Positions 53,604 to 63,496 of a DNA stretch of 64,000 bases are shown here, one piece after another. Made by a program: the position numbers and the translations under genes. Below the pieces are notes generated by a model. It saw only the letters and a program-made list of their open reading frames with translations, had not been told where the DNA came from and searched no databases. This DNA comes from Pseudomonas pohangensis (GTDB taxonomy: Bacteria; Pseudomonadota; Gammaproteobacteria; Pseudomonadales; Pseudomonadaceae), in NCBI RefSeq assembly GCF_900105995.1, contig NZ_LT629785.1, forward strand, positions 2,914,001-2,978,000. Direction: 5' to 3'. Every line of letters begins with the position of its first letter. The stretch's first letter is position 1.

Positions 53604-54048
53604 CAGCCAACGCCTGCGCCTGTTGGCGCTATGCGCTTTATTTCTGCTGCCCGGAGCGCATGCCGCCGAACCACTAACCATCGACGTGCATCGCGACGCC
53701 AATTGCGGTTGCTGCAAGAGCTGGATTCGTCACCTCGAAGCCAATGGTTTTCAAGTCATTGACCATGTTGAAAGCAACATGAGTGCAGTCAAACAAGAGC
53801 TCGGTGTGCCCTACCGTCTGGCGTCCTGCCATACCGGCGTTATCAACGGCAAGTTTGTCGAAGGCCATGTGCCGGCCGCTGAGGTTATCGAACTGACCAG
53901 GCGCAATGATCTGGCGGGAGTCGCTGTACCGGGCATGCCGAAAGGCTCGCCCGGCATGGAAGCCGGTGGCGCTGTACAGCCCTACGAGGTCATTGGCCTG
54001 ACAGCGTCAGGCACAGAACAGGTTATCGCCGAATACCCAGGCAACTAG
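53587..54048 (+). CDS. copG: DUF411 (CopG-like) periplasmic metal-binding protein
   Basis: A 153-aa DUF411 protein with a signal peptide (ending AHAAEP). C40, C42 and C43 (NCGCCKSW) and C81-H82 (ASCHTG) are the conserved redox/metal residues. Such proteins are copper or silver tolerance factors of cop/sil clusters. The ATG at 53587 lies inside the cytochrome gene, implying coupled translation. Confidence 0.85.
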   Translation: MSTPINSQRLRLLALCALFLLPGAHAAEPLTIDVHRDANCGCCKSWIRHLEANGFQVIDHVESNMSAVKQELGVPYRLASCHTGVINGKFVEGHVPAAEVIELTRRNDLAGVAVPGMPKGSPGMEAGGAVQPYEVIGLTASGTEQVIAEYPGN

Positions 54049-54198
54049 CGCTTCCGGTTGCATCTGGCTGAAGAAAATAAGCCAGTACAGCTATCAAACA
54101 GAGTAGCTGAACCGGCGTAAAAATTAGCACTACCGCGAACCAAGGAACACGACACGTCTTGGGTACTCGGTCCAAGCTGTAACAAGGAGGAGAAGATC

Positions 54199-54468
54199 AT
54201 GTCGAACTTGCCCCCAACCGTAGAAAAGCCAACACCCTTCTGGAGAAGCAGAGGCGGCATCGTGCTGGGTATGTTGCTGGTGATTGCCGTGTTCTACGTG
54301 GTGAATGAGCACCTTGCACACGCTGGGCAAGCATTGAGTTATCTGCCTTATCTGATTTTACTGGCATGCCCGCTGATGCATGTTTTCGGGCATCACCACG
54401 GTGGGCATGACCACAGAGAGCATAAGCAATCCGAAGATGCGCCAAACAAGGACGATCAGAGGAGTTAA
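54199..54468 (+). CDS. DUF2933 small membrane protein
   Basis: An 89-aa protein with two membrane helices (GIVLGMLLVIAVFYVV and LSYLPYLILLACPLMHVF) and a His-rich tail (GHHHGGHDHREHK). It has a strong ribosome site AAGGAGGAG and precedes the copper ATPase by three bases. Role in copper handling inferred from position and His content. Confidence 0.85.
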   Translation: MSNLPPTVEKPTPFWRSRGGIVLGMLLVIAVFYVVNEHLAHAGQALSYLPYLILLACPLMHVFGHHHGGHDHREHKQSEDAPNKDDQRS

Positions 54469-54471
54469 GCC

Positions 54472-56826
54472 ATGCACAGCCATGAGAATGACCATCCGCG
54501 GCACACACAAGCCCAGTCTGAAGGCGAACTGCACGATCCCGTCTGCGGCATGAAGGTCAGCCTCGACAGTAAATTTGTCGAGGAGCATGCGGGCCAGACC
54601 CTCCATTTTTGTAGCGCCAAGTGCCAGGCAAAATTCGTCGCCGAACCTGCGCGCTATCTGGCTGACAAACCTGTAGATACAGCCAGCAGTTCCGGGCCAC
54701 AAGCAGCACTGGCGGGTGCTGCCGAATACACCTGCCCGATGCATCCGGAGATCCGTCAGCCGACTCCGGGTGTCTGTCCGAAATGCGGTATGACCCTGGA
54801 GCCGGTGATGCCGGTGCTGGAGGATGAAGAGAACCCGGAGCTCAATGACTTCAAGCGCCGCTTCTGGTGGACGCTGCCGCTGACGATCATCGTCACCATC
54901 CTCGCCATGGGAGGCCATGCGGTGCAGATATTCCAGGGCAACACGCAGAACTGGGTCGAGCTGGCACTGGCTACACCGGTCACGCTCTGGGCTGGCTGGC
55001 CGTTCTTTGTGCGCTGCGTGCAGTCCTTCCTGCATCGCAGCCCGAACATGTGGACGCTGATCGGGCTGGGCACCTCGGCGGCCTATCTGTACAGCGTTGT
55101 GGCGACCTTGTTCCCGCAGGCTTTCCCGGCAACCTTTCTGCATGAAGGGCGGATCGGGGTGTACTTCGAAGCCGCCGCCGTGATCATCTCGCTGACCCTG
55201 CTCGGGCAGATGCTCGAACTCAAGGCCCGCTCGCAAACCTCTGCGGCGATCAAATCATTGCTTGGTCTGGCGCCGAAAACCGCACGACGGATCAACGCTG
55301 ATGGCAGCGAAGAAGATATCCCGCTGAGCCATGTGCACCTGAATGATCAACTGCGCGTGCGCCCCGGTGAGAAGGTGCCGGTCGATGGCGTGGTGGTCTC
55401 GGGCGAGAGTGCTGTCGACGAGTCAATGCTCACTGGCGAGCCGTTACCGGTGATGAAGCGTCAAGGTGATGCGCTGATTGGTGCCACCATCAACAGCCAG
55501 GGCAGTCTGGTCATGCAGGCGCAGAAAGTCGGAGGCGAAACCATGCTGGCGCAAATCGTACAGATGGTCGCTCAGGCTCAGCGCTCAAAAGCACCGATGC
55601 AGCGCCTTGCCGATGTCATTGCCGGTTACTTTGTGGTGGTTGTGATAAGTATTTCCGTGCTGACATTCCTTGGCTGGGGTCTTTGGGGGCCGGAGCCGAG
55701 CTGGGTGTTCGGCCTTATCAATGCGGTGGCGGTGCTGATCATTGCCTGCCCCTGCGCGCTGGGCCTGGCCACGCCGATGTCGGTGATGGTGTCTACCGGC
55801 AAGGCAGCCAGCAGTGGCGTGCTATTTCGCGACGCGGCAGCCATTGAGAACCTGCGCAAGATTGATACGCTGATCGTCGACAAGACCGGCACCCTGACCG
55901 AAGGGCGACCAGCATTTCACAGTGTCGAAGCGGCGACTGGCTTCGAAAAACAGCAGGTGCTGCAGCTGGCCGCCAGCCTTGATCAGGGTAGCGAGCACCC
56001 ACTGGGGCGCGCCATTGTCGATCAGGCCAATGCTGGCGGTTTGCAGTTGTCAGTTGTGCAGAACTTTGAGACGGTTTCCGGTATCGGGGTGCGCGGTCAG
56101 GTAGACGGCCACCAGTTGCTACTGGGCAATACCGCACTGTTGCAAGAGGCCGGCATAGCCACCGAAGCTGTGCAGACGCGTGCCGAAGAATTGCGCAGCG
56201 AAGGCACTAGCATTATGTATCTAGCAGTAGACGGTGCTCTGGCCGGCCTACTGGCTGTGGCCGACCCGATCAAGGAAACCTCGAAGCTGGCCGTTCAACG
56301 TCTGCAAGCTGCCGGCGTCACGGTAATTATGGCAACCGGTGACGGCCTGACAACGGCAAAGTCTGTGGCGCGGCAACTGGGTATTGAAGAGGTGCACGGC
56401 GAGGTCAAGCCACAGGACAAGGAGCGCCTGGTCGCAGATCTGCAAAAGGCCGGCAAGCGTGTGGCCATGGCCGGTGACGGTATCAATGACGCCCCGGCGC
56501 TGGCGCGTGCCGATGTCGGCATCGCCATGGGCACCGGTACCGACGTGGCGATGAACAGTGCACAGATCACCCTGGTCAAGGGCGACCTGATGGGCATCCT
56601 GCGTGCGCGCAGCTTGTCCCAGGCCACGGTGAAAAACATGCACCAGAACCTGACCTTCGCCTTTCTCTATAACGCCATGGGCATACCGCTGGCTGCCGGC
56701 CTGTTCTTTCCACTCACCGGGTACTTGTTGTCGCCAATTATCGCTGCGCTGGCCATGAGCGTCAGCTCGGCCTCAGTCGTATTCAACGCGCTGCGTCTGC
56801 GCAATGTGCGGATTGATGAACCGTAA
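54472..56826 (+). CDS. Copper-exporting P1B-type ATPase with YHS and metal-binding N-domain
   Basis: A 784-aa P1B ATPase. N-terminal YHS domain (about 20-65; HDPVCGMKVSL, HFCSAKC), then a heavy-metal-binding domain (YTCPMHPEIRQ, CPKCGM, about 84-108), then eight helices, CPC in IIACPCALGLATP, DKTGTLTEG, HPLGRA and GDGINDAPAL. HMA CxxC domains are absent. The layout fits CopF/CopB-like Cu exporters and not cadA-type; the cadA gene here is quite different. Follows DUF2933 by three bases. Confidence 0.92.
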   Translation: MHSHENDHPRHTQAQSEGELHDPVCGMKVSLDSKFVEEHAGQTLHFCSAKCQAKFVAEPARYLADKPVDTASSSGPQAALAGAAEYTCPMHPEIRQPTPGVCPKCGMTLEPVMPVLEDEENPELNDFKRRFWWTLPLTIIVTILAMGGHAVQIFQGNTQNWVELALATPVTLWAGWPFFVRCVQSFLHRSPNMWTLIGLGTSAAYLYSVVATLFPQAFPATFLHEGRIGVYFEAAAVIISLTLLGQMLELKARSQTSAAIKSLLGLAPKTARRINADGSEEDIPLSHVHLNDQLRVRPGEKVPVDGVVVSGESAVDESMLTGEPLPVMKRQGDALIGATINSQGSLVMQAQKVGGETMLAQIVQMVAQAQRSKAPMQRLADVIAGYFVVVVISISVLTFLGWGLWGPEPSWVFGLINAVAVLIIACPCALGLATPMSVMVSTGKAASSGVLFRDAAAIENLRKIDTLIVDKTGTLTEGRPAFHSVEAATGFEKQQVLQLAASLDQGSEHPLGRAIVDQANAGGLQLSVVQNFETVSGIGVRGQVDGHQLLLGNTALLQEAGIATEAVQTRAEELRSEGTSIMYLAVDGALAGLLAVADPIKETSKLAVQRLQAAGVTVIMATGDGLTTAKSVARQLGIEEVHGEVKPQDKERLVADLQKAGKRVAMAGDGINDAPALARADVGIAMGTGTDVAMNSAQITLVKGDLMGILRARSLSQATVKNMHQNLTFAFLYNAMGIPLAAGLFFPLTGYLLSPIIAALAMSVSSASVVFNALRLRNVRIDEP

Positions 56827-56835
56827 ATTTACTGC

Positions 56836-56866
56836 TTGACCTTTCTATAAGGTCAAGGTTGAGGAT
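56836..56866 (+). promoter_or_regulatory. CueR-type MerR promoter before DUF5676 gene and cus operon
   Basis: TTGACC with a 19-bp spacer and GAGGAT as the candidate -10. Dyad ACCTT...AAGGT at 56839-56859 matches the CueR pattern and is nearly identical to the site at 63426-63446. Between it and 57092 no gene is evident. Confidence 0.7.
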
Positions 56867-57091
56867 GGTCGTAACAGCCAGCCTGTGGCTCTAACCGAAC
56901 ACAGACATTCGGTAGGGTTTTATGGCTGTCGACGACTAGATCCGCAGATTCGAAACTTGTTTTTAATTCAAATCAGATGGGCCTTACGAAGCACCAGAGC
57001 ACAGACAAACGATATCAGCGCTCTGGAAGTTCGTGACCAATTATCCAAAAATTCTACAGGCAGAAACAGTTTAACTATGAGGGTTAACGCC

Positions 57092-57346
57092 ATGAAATTA
57101 AGTGCAATAAAGCTTGGCTATGCTGCAGCTTTCGCATTCGCAATTCTATGGATCATCTGCAGCCTGATGGTGTGGCTGATGCCAGCCATGATGTTGAATA
57201 TGACTGGCAACATGATGCACACCGACTGGTCGCAAATGGGCTGGCATATGTCACTGGGCGGCATGCTGCTCGGATTGATCGGCTGGTCGGTGGTAGCAGG
57301 AATAAGCGGATGGTTACTGGCAACTATCTACAACAAACTTCTTTAA
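57092..57346 (+). CDS. DUF5676-like small membrane protein
   Basis: An 84-aa protein with two hydrophobic helices (AAAFAFAILWIICSLMVWLM and LGGMLLGLIGWSVVAG) separated by MMLNMTGNMMHTDW, a Met-rich loop. The ATG at 57092 has GAGGG eight bases upstream. Size and MKLSAIKLGYAAAF start resemble DUF5676 membrane proteins often placed with metal-efflux genes. The longer frame from 56885 is unlikely since it crosses the promoter. Confidence 0.72.
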   Translation: MKLSAIKLGYAAAFAFAILWIICSLMVWLMPAMMLNMTGNMMHTDWSQMGWHMSLGGMLLGLIGWSVVAGISGWLLATIYNKLL

Positions 57347-57469
57347 CAAAACCGGGGTTGCCCAGATTTTACGGGGCAACTCACGTGTCTCATACGCTCT
57401 TGTCTATGGAGCGCTTTCTTGCTGCCAAACCCGGCGGCTACCTCGATTAATCGCATTGGAGGCGAAAGC

Positions 57470-58732
57470 ATGACTGCTTTCCTTTTTGCACGCCGGGCTG
57501 GTAAGGGTGTAATGGCTGCCGTGCTTTGGCTGAGTCTTGCTACCGGCGCACAGGCCGAAACCCTCAGTTTTGCCCGAGCGCAGGTATTGGCGCAGCAGGA
57601 CGCACCGGAGAATCTGGCGCGTCAGGCGCAGCTTGAATCCGCTCAGTTCTCAGTAGAGCCGGCAGATGCCTTGCCTGATCCGCAGCTGATCCTTGGAGTC
57701 GACAACGTGCCGGTTGAGGGCGCGGATCGGTACAGCCTCAATCAGGACTTCATGACCATGCGTCGAATCGGTCTGATGCAGGAAGTACCAAACAGCGACA
57801 AGCGCAAGGCGCGCCGCAGTCTGGCCGTAGCCACGGTTGGCGTAGCCGAGGCAGAGCAGCGGGAGATGCTATTGCAGACCCGGCGGCAGACCGCACTCAA
57901 CTGGCTGAATGTCTACTATGCCGAGCACAGCGTGGCCTTGTTTGATCAGTTGGATTTGCAGATCAGCCTGCTGCGTGCGACGGTGCAATCGCTGATCGCT
58001 GGCGGCTCTGCGTCCCCCACTGAATTGCTGCAAGCCGATGAGCTGGCGCTTACGCTGGAGGATCGCCGTGATCAGCTACAGCGCGATGTCGCTGTGGCTC
58101 GTGCCGCATTGCGCCGCTGGATTGGTGCGGCGGCAACTGAACCACTGGTGGGCAATCCGCCGGTATTTCAACTAAGCGTACCGCAGCTGCATCAACGACT
58201 GCACGAGCATCCTGAGTTGAACGCAGCGAATGCCCGTGTCGGTGAAGCCAACGCGGCGCTGGCCGAGGCGATCGCTGAGAAGACCCCAGATTGGGGCGTC
58301 GGCTTTGTCTATAGCAACCGTGCCCCGCAGTTTGGTGACATGGTCTCATTGCAATTCACCTTTGATCTGCCGATGTTCGTTGGCAGCCGTCAGGGACCGA
58401 CGATCAAGGCCCGGCAACAGAGCGTGGCGCAACTGGAGGCCGAGCAGGAGGTCTTGCTGCGCGAACATGCGGCTGAGCTGGAAAGCGGTCTGGCCGAGCT
58501 GGAACAACTGCACAAGGCACTGACTCGCACGGAAAAATCTCTTATACCGCTGGCCAGCCAGCGCGCCGAACTGGAACTGGCGGCCTACAAGGCGGGCAAC
58601 CGCCAGCTGAGCACAGTAATCAACAGCCGCACCGCGCTGATCGAGGCGCAGCTGCGCGAGATCGAGCTCAAACGCCAGGTCAGCGAGCTATCTGCCAATC
58701 TGTATTACGCCTATGTGGAGAGCCTGCAATGA
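57470..58732 (+). CDS. cusC: Outer-membrane efflux protein of CusC/CzcC type
   Basis: A 420-aa TolC-family channel. Signal peptide ends ATGAQA; two outer-membrane-efflux-type repeats; no lipobox. The ATG at 57470 has GGAGG seven bases upstream. It overlaps the adaptor gene by four bases (ATGA). The symbol is by operon position; metal-RND channel genes are hard to separate by sequence. Confidence 0.88.
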   Translation: MTAFLFARRAGKGVMAAVLWLSLATGAQAETLSFARAQVLAQQDAPENLARQAQLESAQFSVEPADALPDPQLILGVDNVPVEGADRYSLNQDFMTMRRIGLMQEVPNSDKRKARRSLAVATVGVAEAEQREMLLQTRRQTALNWLNVYYAEHSVALFDQLDLQISLLRATVQSLIAGGSASPTELLQADELALTLEDRRDQLQRDVAVARAALRRWIGAAATEPLVGNPPVFQLSVPQLHQRLHEHPELNAANARVGEANAALAEAIAEKTPDWGVGFVYSNRAPQFGDMVSLQFTFDLPMFVGSRQGPTIKARQQSVAQLEAEQEVLLREHAAELESGLAELEQLHKALTRTEKSLIPLASQRAELELAAYKAGNRQLSTVINSRTALIEAQLREIELKRQVSELSANLYYAYVESLQ

Positions 58733-60213
58733 GTCGCCCTATTTTTCTGTATTCGCTGTTGGGCCTGATGCTAGCAGCAGGTAGTGGCGCTGCGGGTTAT
58801 TGGTTTGGCCAGCAGAGCGCCAGTCATGTGCAAATGCCCCATGCCTCAGCGCAAAGCGACGAACGCACGGTGCTTTACTGGTATGACCCGATGAAACCGG
58901 ATCAGCATTTCGATCAGCCCGGTAAATCGCCCTTTATGGACATGCAGCTGGTACCCAAATATGCCGGCAGTCTGCCGGAGGCCGATGTTCTCAGCGTGTC
59001 GGCACAAGCGGTGCAGAACCTGGGTATGCGCACTGTGCTGGTACAGCGCGGGGTGCTGCCTACGGGTATCGAGGCGGTTGGCTCGCTGGCTTACAACCAG
59101 CGCGAAGTTGCCACCCTGCAGGCGCGCGCAGCCGGTTTCGTCGAGCGCGTGTATGGCCGTGCACCGGGTGATGTGCTGGCGGCCGGCACGCCACTGGCCG
59201 ATCTGCTGATTCCCGAATGGTCCGCCGCCCAGCTGGAGTTCATCGCCGTATTGCAGAGTGGCGATAGCCGCCTGATTGCAGCTACACGTGAGCGCCTTCG
59301 CCTGCTAGGCATGTCCCAGGCTCTGATTACGCGGGTAGAGGGTCATCGACAACCCGAGCCGTTGCAGACCATCGTTACGCCGCTGGCTGGCGAGTTGCAG
59401 TCGCTGGAAGTGCGCGTGGGCATGGCGGTCTCGGCAGGCCAGGATTTGGCGCAGGTCAACGGGCTGGCCAGTGTATGGCTGGATACCGCGATTCCCGAAG
59501 CGCAGGCCGGCTTGGTTGAAGTAGGGGCGCCGATCAGTGCCACGTTGGCGGCCTTTCCAGGACAAACCCTGCATGGCAAGGTCATCGCGCTGTTACCCAG
59601 CGCTGACCTGCAGACCCGCACGCTGACGGTACGTAGCGAGCTACCCAACCCGGACGGCAAGCTGCGCCCGGGCATGTTTGCCGCAGTTCGGCTCAACAGT
59701 GCGGGAGAGGAAACGGTGTTGCTACTGCCCAGCGAGGCGCTGATTCGCAGCGGCAAGCGCACGCTGGTCATGCTGGCCGAAGGCGAAGGGCGTTTCCGTC
59801 CACAGGAGATCACTATTGGCCGTGAAGCCGATGGCCGTGTGCAGGTACTGACCGGCTTGCAGGAAGGTCAGTCCGTGGTCACCTCGGGGCAATTTCTGAT
59901 CGACTCCGAGGCCAGCCTGCAGGGCTTGCTCGCACAGACCTCCGATGTTCAGTCAGAGGCGCCGGCATTAGAACTGCACAGGGCACAAGGCATCATCCGT
60001 GCGCTGGACGCGAAGCAGGTTACGCTGGAGCACGGCTCCTTCGACAGCCTGAACATGATGGGAATGACCATGCCGTTTACGTTGGCTAGCCCTGAAGTGG
60101 CTGCCGGTTTGCAGGTCGGTGATCGGGTGCAGATTGCCGTCAGCCAGAGCCCAGCGGGACTGGTGGTCGAGCAGCTGACCAGGCAGGCGAAGCAGCAGGA
60201 GGAAACGCCATGA
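58729..60213 (+). CDS. cusB: Cu/Ag efflux adaptor CusB with fused CusF-like domain
   Basis: A 494-aa periplasmic adaptor. N-terminal anchor, then a metal-binding YWYDPMKPDQ / PFMDMQLVPKY segment near residues 50-85 typical of CusB, lipoyl/hairpin and barrel domains, and a C-terminal about 75-residue domain (GIIRALDAKQVTLEH, MMGMTMPFTL, VGDRVQIAV) that matches CusF, the Cu(I)/Ag(I) chaperone. In E. coli CusF is separate, so this is a fusion. It overlaps cusA by four bases. Confidence 0.92.
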   Translation: MSRPIFLYSLLGLMLAAGSGAAGYWFGQQSASHVQMPHASAQSDERTVLYWYDPMKPDQHFDQPGKSPFMDMQLVPKYAGSLPEADVLSVSAQAVQNLGMRTVLVQRGVLPTGIEAVGSLAYNQREVATLQARAAGFVERVYGRAPGDVLAAGTPLADLLIPEWSAAQLEFIAVLQSGDSRLIAATRERLRLLGMSQALITRVEGHRQPEPLQTIVTPLAGELQSLEVRVGMAVSAGQDLAQVNGLASVWLDTAIPEAQAGLVEVGAPISATLAAFPGQTLHGKVIALLPSADLQTRTLTVRSELPNPDGKLRPGMFAAVRLNSAGEETVLLLPSEALIRSGKRTLVMLAEGEGRFRPQEITIGREADGRVQVLTGLQEGQSVVTSGQFLIDSEASLQGLLAQTSDVQSEAPALELHRAQGIIRALDAKQVTLEHGSFDSLNMMGMTMPFTLASPEVAAGLQVGDRVQIAVSQSPAGLVVEQLTRQAKQQEETP

Positions 60214-63200
60214 TCGCGAGGCTTATTCGCTGGTCGATCGGCAACCGCCTGCTGGTATTGCTTGCGACCCTGTTCATTGTGGCCTGGGGCATCTGGTCAG
60301 TACGCAACACGCCACTGGATGCGTTGCCCGACCTGTCCGATACCCAGGTCATCCTGCGCACCAGCTTCCCCGGCCAGGCACCACAGATTGTCGAGAACCA
60401 GGTGACCTACCCGCTGGCGACCAGCATGCTCTCGGTGCCGGGGGCGAAGACCGTGCGCGGCTATTCGTTCTTTGGTGACTCGTTTGTTTACGTGTTGTTC
60501 GAGGACGGCACTGATCAGTACTGGGCACGCTCACGGGTGCTGGAGTACCTCAATCAGGCCCAGGGCCAATTGCCGCCAGGCGTGACCACCAGCCTCGGAC
60601 CTGATGCCAGCGGCGTCGGCTGGATCTACCAATACGCACTGGTCGATCGCAGCGGTCAGCATGATCTTGCGCAACTGCGCTCGCTACAGGACTGGTTCCT
60701 CAAATACGAACTGAAAAGCGTGCCGAATGTGGCCGAGGTGGCCACCCTCGGCGGCATGGTCAAGCAGTATCAGGTAGTGCTTGATCCGCAGAAGTTGATT
60801 GCCTACGGGGTGACCCTGCAGGAGGTCGAACAGGCCTTGCAGGATGCCAATCAGGAAACCGGAGGTGCAGTGCTGGAGCTGGCCGAGCGCGAGTTCATGG
60901 TACGTGCCAGCGGCTACCTGCAGAGCCTGGAGGACTTCCGAAATGTGCCGCTACGCGCCTCGCAGAGCGGTATTCCGGTGCTGCTCGGACAGGTGGCGAA
61001 CATCCAGCTGGGCCCGGAAATGCGTCGCGGAATTGCCGAACTGGATGGTCAGGGCGAAGTCGTCGGTGGCGTGGTGATCATGCGTTCGGGCAGCAATGCG
61101 CGCGACACCATTCAGGCGGTCAAGGACAAGCTGGCGGTATTGCAGGCGAGTTTGCCCGATGGCGTCGAGCTGGTGACCACCTACGACCGCTCACAGCTGA
61201 TCGACCGTGCCATCGCCAACCTCAGCTACAAGCTGCTGGAAGAGTTTCTGGTGGTGGCGCTGGTCTGTCTGATTTTTCTCTGGCACCTGCGCTCTTCGCT
61301 GGTAGCGATTATCACCTTGCCGGTGGGCATTCTGGCAGCGTTCATCGTCATGCATCTGCAGGGGGTGAACGCCAACATCATGTCGCTGGGCGGCATCGCC
61401 ATCGCCATCGGCGCCATGGTCGATGCAGCGGTGGTGATGATCGAGAACGCGCACAAGCATCTCGAAGCCTGGCACGCCAAGCACCCGGAGGAGACGTTGC
61501 AGGGTGAAACACGTTGGCAGGTAATCGGCGAGGCAGCGGCCGAGGTTGGCCCGGCACTGTTCTTCAGTTTGCTGATCATCACTCTGTCTTTCCTGCCGGT
61601 GTTTACTTTGGAAGCCCAAGAGGGCCGGCTGTTTGGCCCGCTGGCATTCACCAAAACCTACGCCATGGCCGCTGCTGCCGGACTGTCGGTGACTCTGGTG
61701 CCGGTATTGATGGGGTTCTGGATTCGTGGGCGTATCCCCAATGAACAACAGAATCCGCTGAATCGCGGTCTGATCGCGGCGTATAGGCCGATCCTCGAAG
61801 CAGTGCTGGCCTGGCCCAAAGCTACCCTGTTGGCAGCGCTGCTGGTGTTTGTCTCCAGCCTCTGGCCACTGAGCCAGCTGGGTGGCGAGTTTTTGCCGAT
61901 GATGGATGAAGGCGACTTGCTTTATATGCCCACTGCGTTGCCCGGCCTTTCGGCCAGCAAGGCCGCACAATTGTTACAGCAGACCGATCGCATGATCCTT
62001 TCTGTTCCTGAAGTAGAGCGGGTGTTCGGCAAGGCCGGTCGCGCCGAAACGGCCACCGATCCGGCACCGTTGGAGATGTTCGAGACCACCATCCAGTTCA
62101 AACCGCGCGAGCAATGGCGTGCTGGCATGACGCCCGAGAAACTAATCGAGCAACTGGATCAGGCGGTGCGGGTGCCCGGGCTGTCGAATATCTGGGTGCC
62201 GCCGATCCGCAACCGTATCGACATGCTGGCCACCGGAATCAAGAGCCCGATCGGGGTGAAGGTTGCCGGTACTTCGCTGGAGGCTATCGAACAGCTTACC
62301 CGCGAAATCGAAACCGTAGCAAAACAGGTGCCTGGGGTCAGTTCGGCGCTGGCCGAGCGCCTGTCGGGAGGTAGCTATGTGGACATCAAGATCAACCGTC
62401 TGGTGGCCGCACGCTATGGCCTGAACATCAAGGATGTGCAGGCAGTGGTGTCAGGTGCGATTGGCGGAAAAAACATCGGGCAGACCGTCGAAGGGCTGGC
62501 GCGTTATCCGATCAACCTGCGTTATCCACGCGAATGGCGCGACAACCCCGAAGCGCTGCGGCAGCTTCCGATCCTCACTGCCAGCGGTCAGCAGATCACC
62601 CTTGGCGCGGTGGCCGATGTCAGTCTCAGCGAAGGGCCTCCAATGTTGCGCAGCGAGAACGGGCGCTTGTCCGGCTGGGTGTATGTCGATGTGCGCGGTC
62701 GCGATCTGGCGTCCACCGTGCATGAGTTGCAGCAGCGCATCAGCGCCGAAGTACAGCCCGTGACCGGCATGAGCATTGCCTACTCGGGGCAATTCGAGTA
62801 TCTCGAACGGGCCAACGCAAGGCTGGTCTGGGTAGTGCCGGCGACTTTGCTGATTATCTTCGTGCTTCTGTTTCTGACCTTCAACAGCTTTAGTGAGGCG
62901 CTGCTGATTCTGGCGACCTTGCCGTTCGCCCTGTCCGGTGGCATCTGGTTGCTCTACTGGTTCGGCTTCAATATGTCGATCGCCACTGGGGTCGGTTTTA
63001 TTGCCCTAGCCGGAGTCTCGGCGGAGTTCGGCGTGATCATGTTGCTGTATCTGAAGAACGCTTGGCAGGCACGGCTTGCTGCCGAACGCAGCGACAATCA
63101 GGCATTGCTCGATGCTATTCGCGAAGGTGCTGTGCTGCGTGTGCGCCCCAAGATGATGACAGTGGCGGTCATTATTGCCGGCCTACTACCGATCCTCTGG

Positions 63201-63338
63201 GGAGGCGGTGCAGGCTCCGAAGTGATGAAGCGCATCGCTGTGCCAATGGTCGGCGGCATGATCACCGCGCCACTGCTGTCGATGCTGGTTTTACCTGCGG
63301 CGTTCTGGTTGTTACGGCAGGAAAGGGGCAGGCAGTAG
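60210..63338 (+). CDS. cusA: Cu/Ag RND efflux permease CusA
   Basis: A 1042-aa heavy-metal RND (HME) proton antiporter. Begins MIARLIRWSIGNRLLVLL; helix-4 region carries GAMVDAAVVMIENAHKHLE, a HME-4 (Cu/Ag) signature; Met-rich periplasmic route. Exports Cu(I) or Ag(I) from periplasm through CusC. Intact. Confidence 0.94.
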   Translation: MIARLIRWSIGNRLLVLLATLFIVAWGIWSVRNTPLDALPDLSDTQVILRTSFPGQAPQIVENQVTYPLATSMLSVPGAKTVRGYSFFGDSFVYVLFEDGTDQYWARSRVLEYLNQAQGQLPPGVTTSLGPDASGVGWIYQYALVDRSGQHDLAQLRSLQDWFLKYELKSVPNVAEVATLGGMVKQYQVVLDPQKLIAYGVTLQEVEQALQDANQETGGAVLELAEREFMVRASGYLQSLEDFRNVPLRASQSGIPVLLGQVANIQLGPEMRRGIAELDGQGEVVGGVVIMRSGSNARDTIQAVKDKLAVLQASLPDGVELVTTYDRSQLIDRAIANLSYKLLEEFLVVALVCLIFLWHLRSSLVAIITLPVGILAAFIVMHLQGVNANIMSLGGIAIAIGAMVDAAVVMIENAHKHLEAWHAKHPEETLQGETRWQVIGEAAAEVGPALFFSLLIITLSFLPVFTLEAQEGRLFGPLAFTKTYAMAAAAGLSVTLVPVLMGFWIRGRIPNEQQNPLNRGLIAAYRPILEAVLAWPKATLLAALLVFVSSLWPLSQLGGEFLPMMDEGDLLYMPTALPGLSASKAAQLLQQTDRMILSVPEVERVFGKAGRAETATDPAPLEMFETTIQFKPREQWRAGMTPEKLIEQLDQAVRVPGLSNIWVPPIRNRIDMLATGIKSPIGVKVAGTSLEAIEQLTREIETVAKQVPGVSSALAERLSGGSYVDIKINRLVAARYGLNIKDVQAVVSGAIGGKNIGQTVEGLARYPINLRYPREWRDNPEALRQLPILTASGQQITLGAVADVSLSEGPPMLRSENGRLSGWVYVDVRGRDLASTVHELQQRISAEVQPVTGMSIAYSGQFEYLERANARLVWVVPATLLIIFVLLFLTFNSFSEALLILATLPFALSGGIWLLYWFGFNMSIATGVGFIALAGVSAEFGVIMLLYLKNAWQARLAAERSDNQALLDAIREGAVLRVRPKMMTVAVIIAGLLPILWGGGAGSEVMKRIAVPMVGGMITAPLLSMLVLPAAFWLLRQERGRQ

Positions 63339-63422
63339 CGCCGTTTTCACCCTTGTATACCCGTCTCTATCAAGTGCATTACGCTAATGTGAGGCGTCGA
63401 TTGATTGAGGGAAACTGCACGC

Positions 63423-63453
63423 TTGACCTTGACATAAGGTTAAGGTTGAGAAT
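63423..63453 (+). promoter_or_regulatory. CueR-type MerR promoter before copZ
   Basis: TTGACC, 19-bp spacer, then GAGAAT. Dyad ACCTT...AAGGT at 63426-63446 matches 17 of 21 bases of the site at 56839. No cueR gene lies in the window, so a CueR elsewhere must act. Confidence 0.75.
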
Positions 63454-63496
63454 GAATCCTGCACCGGATTTCGCCGATAACCTGGAGGAACTAACC

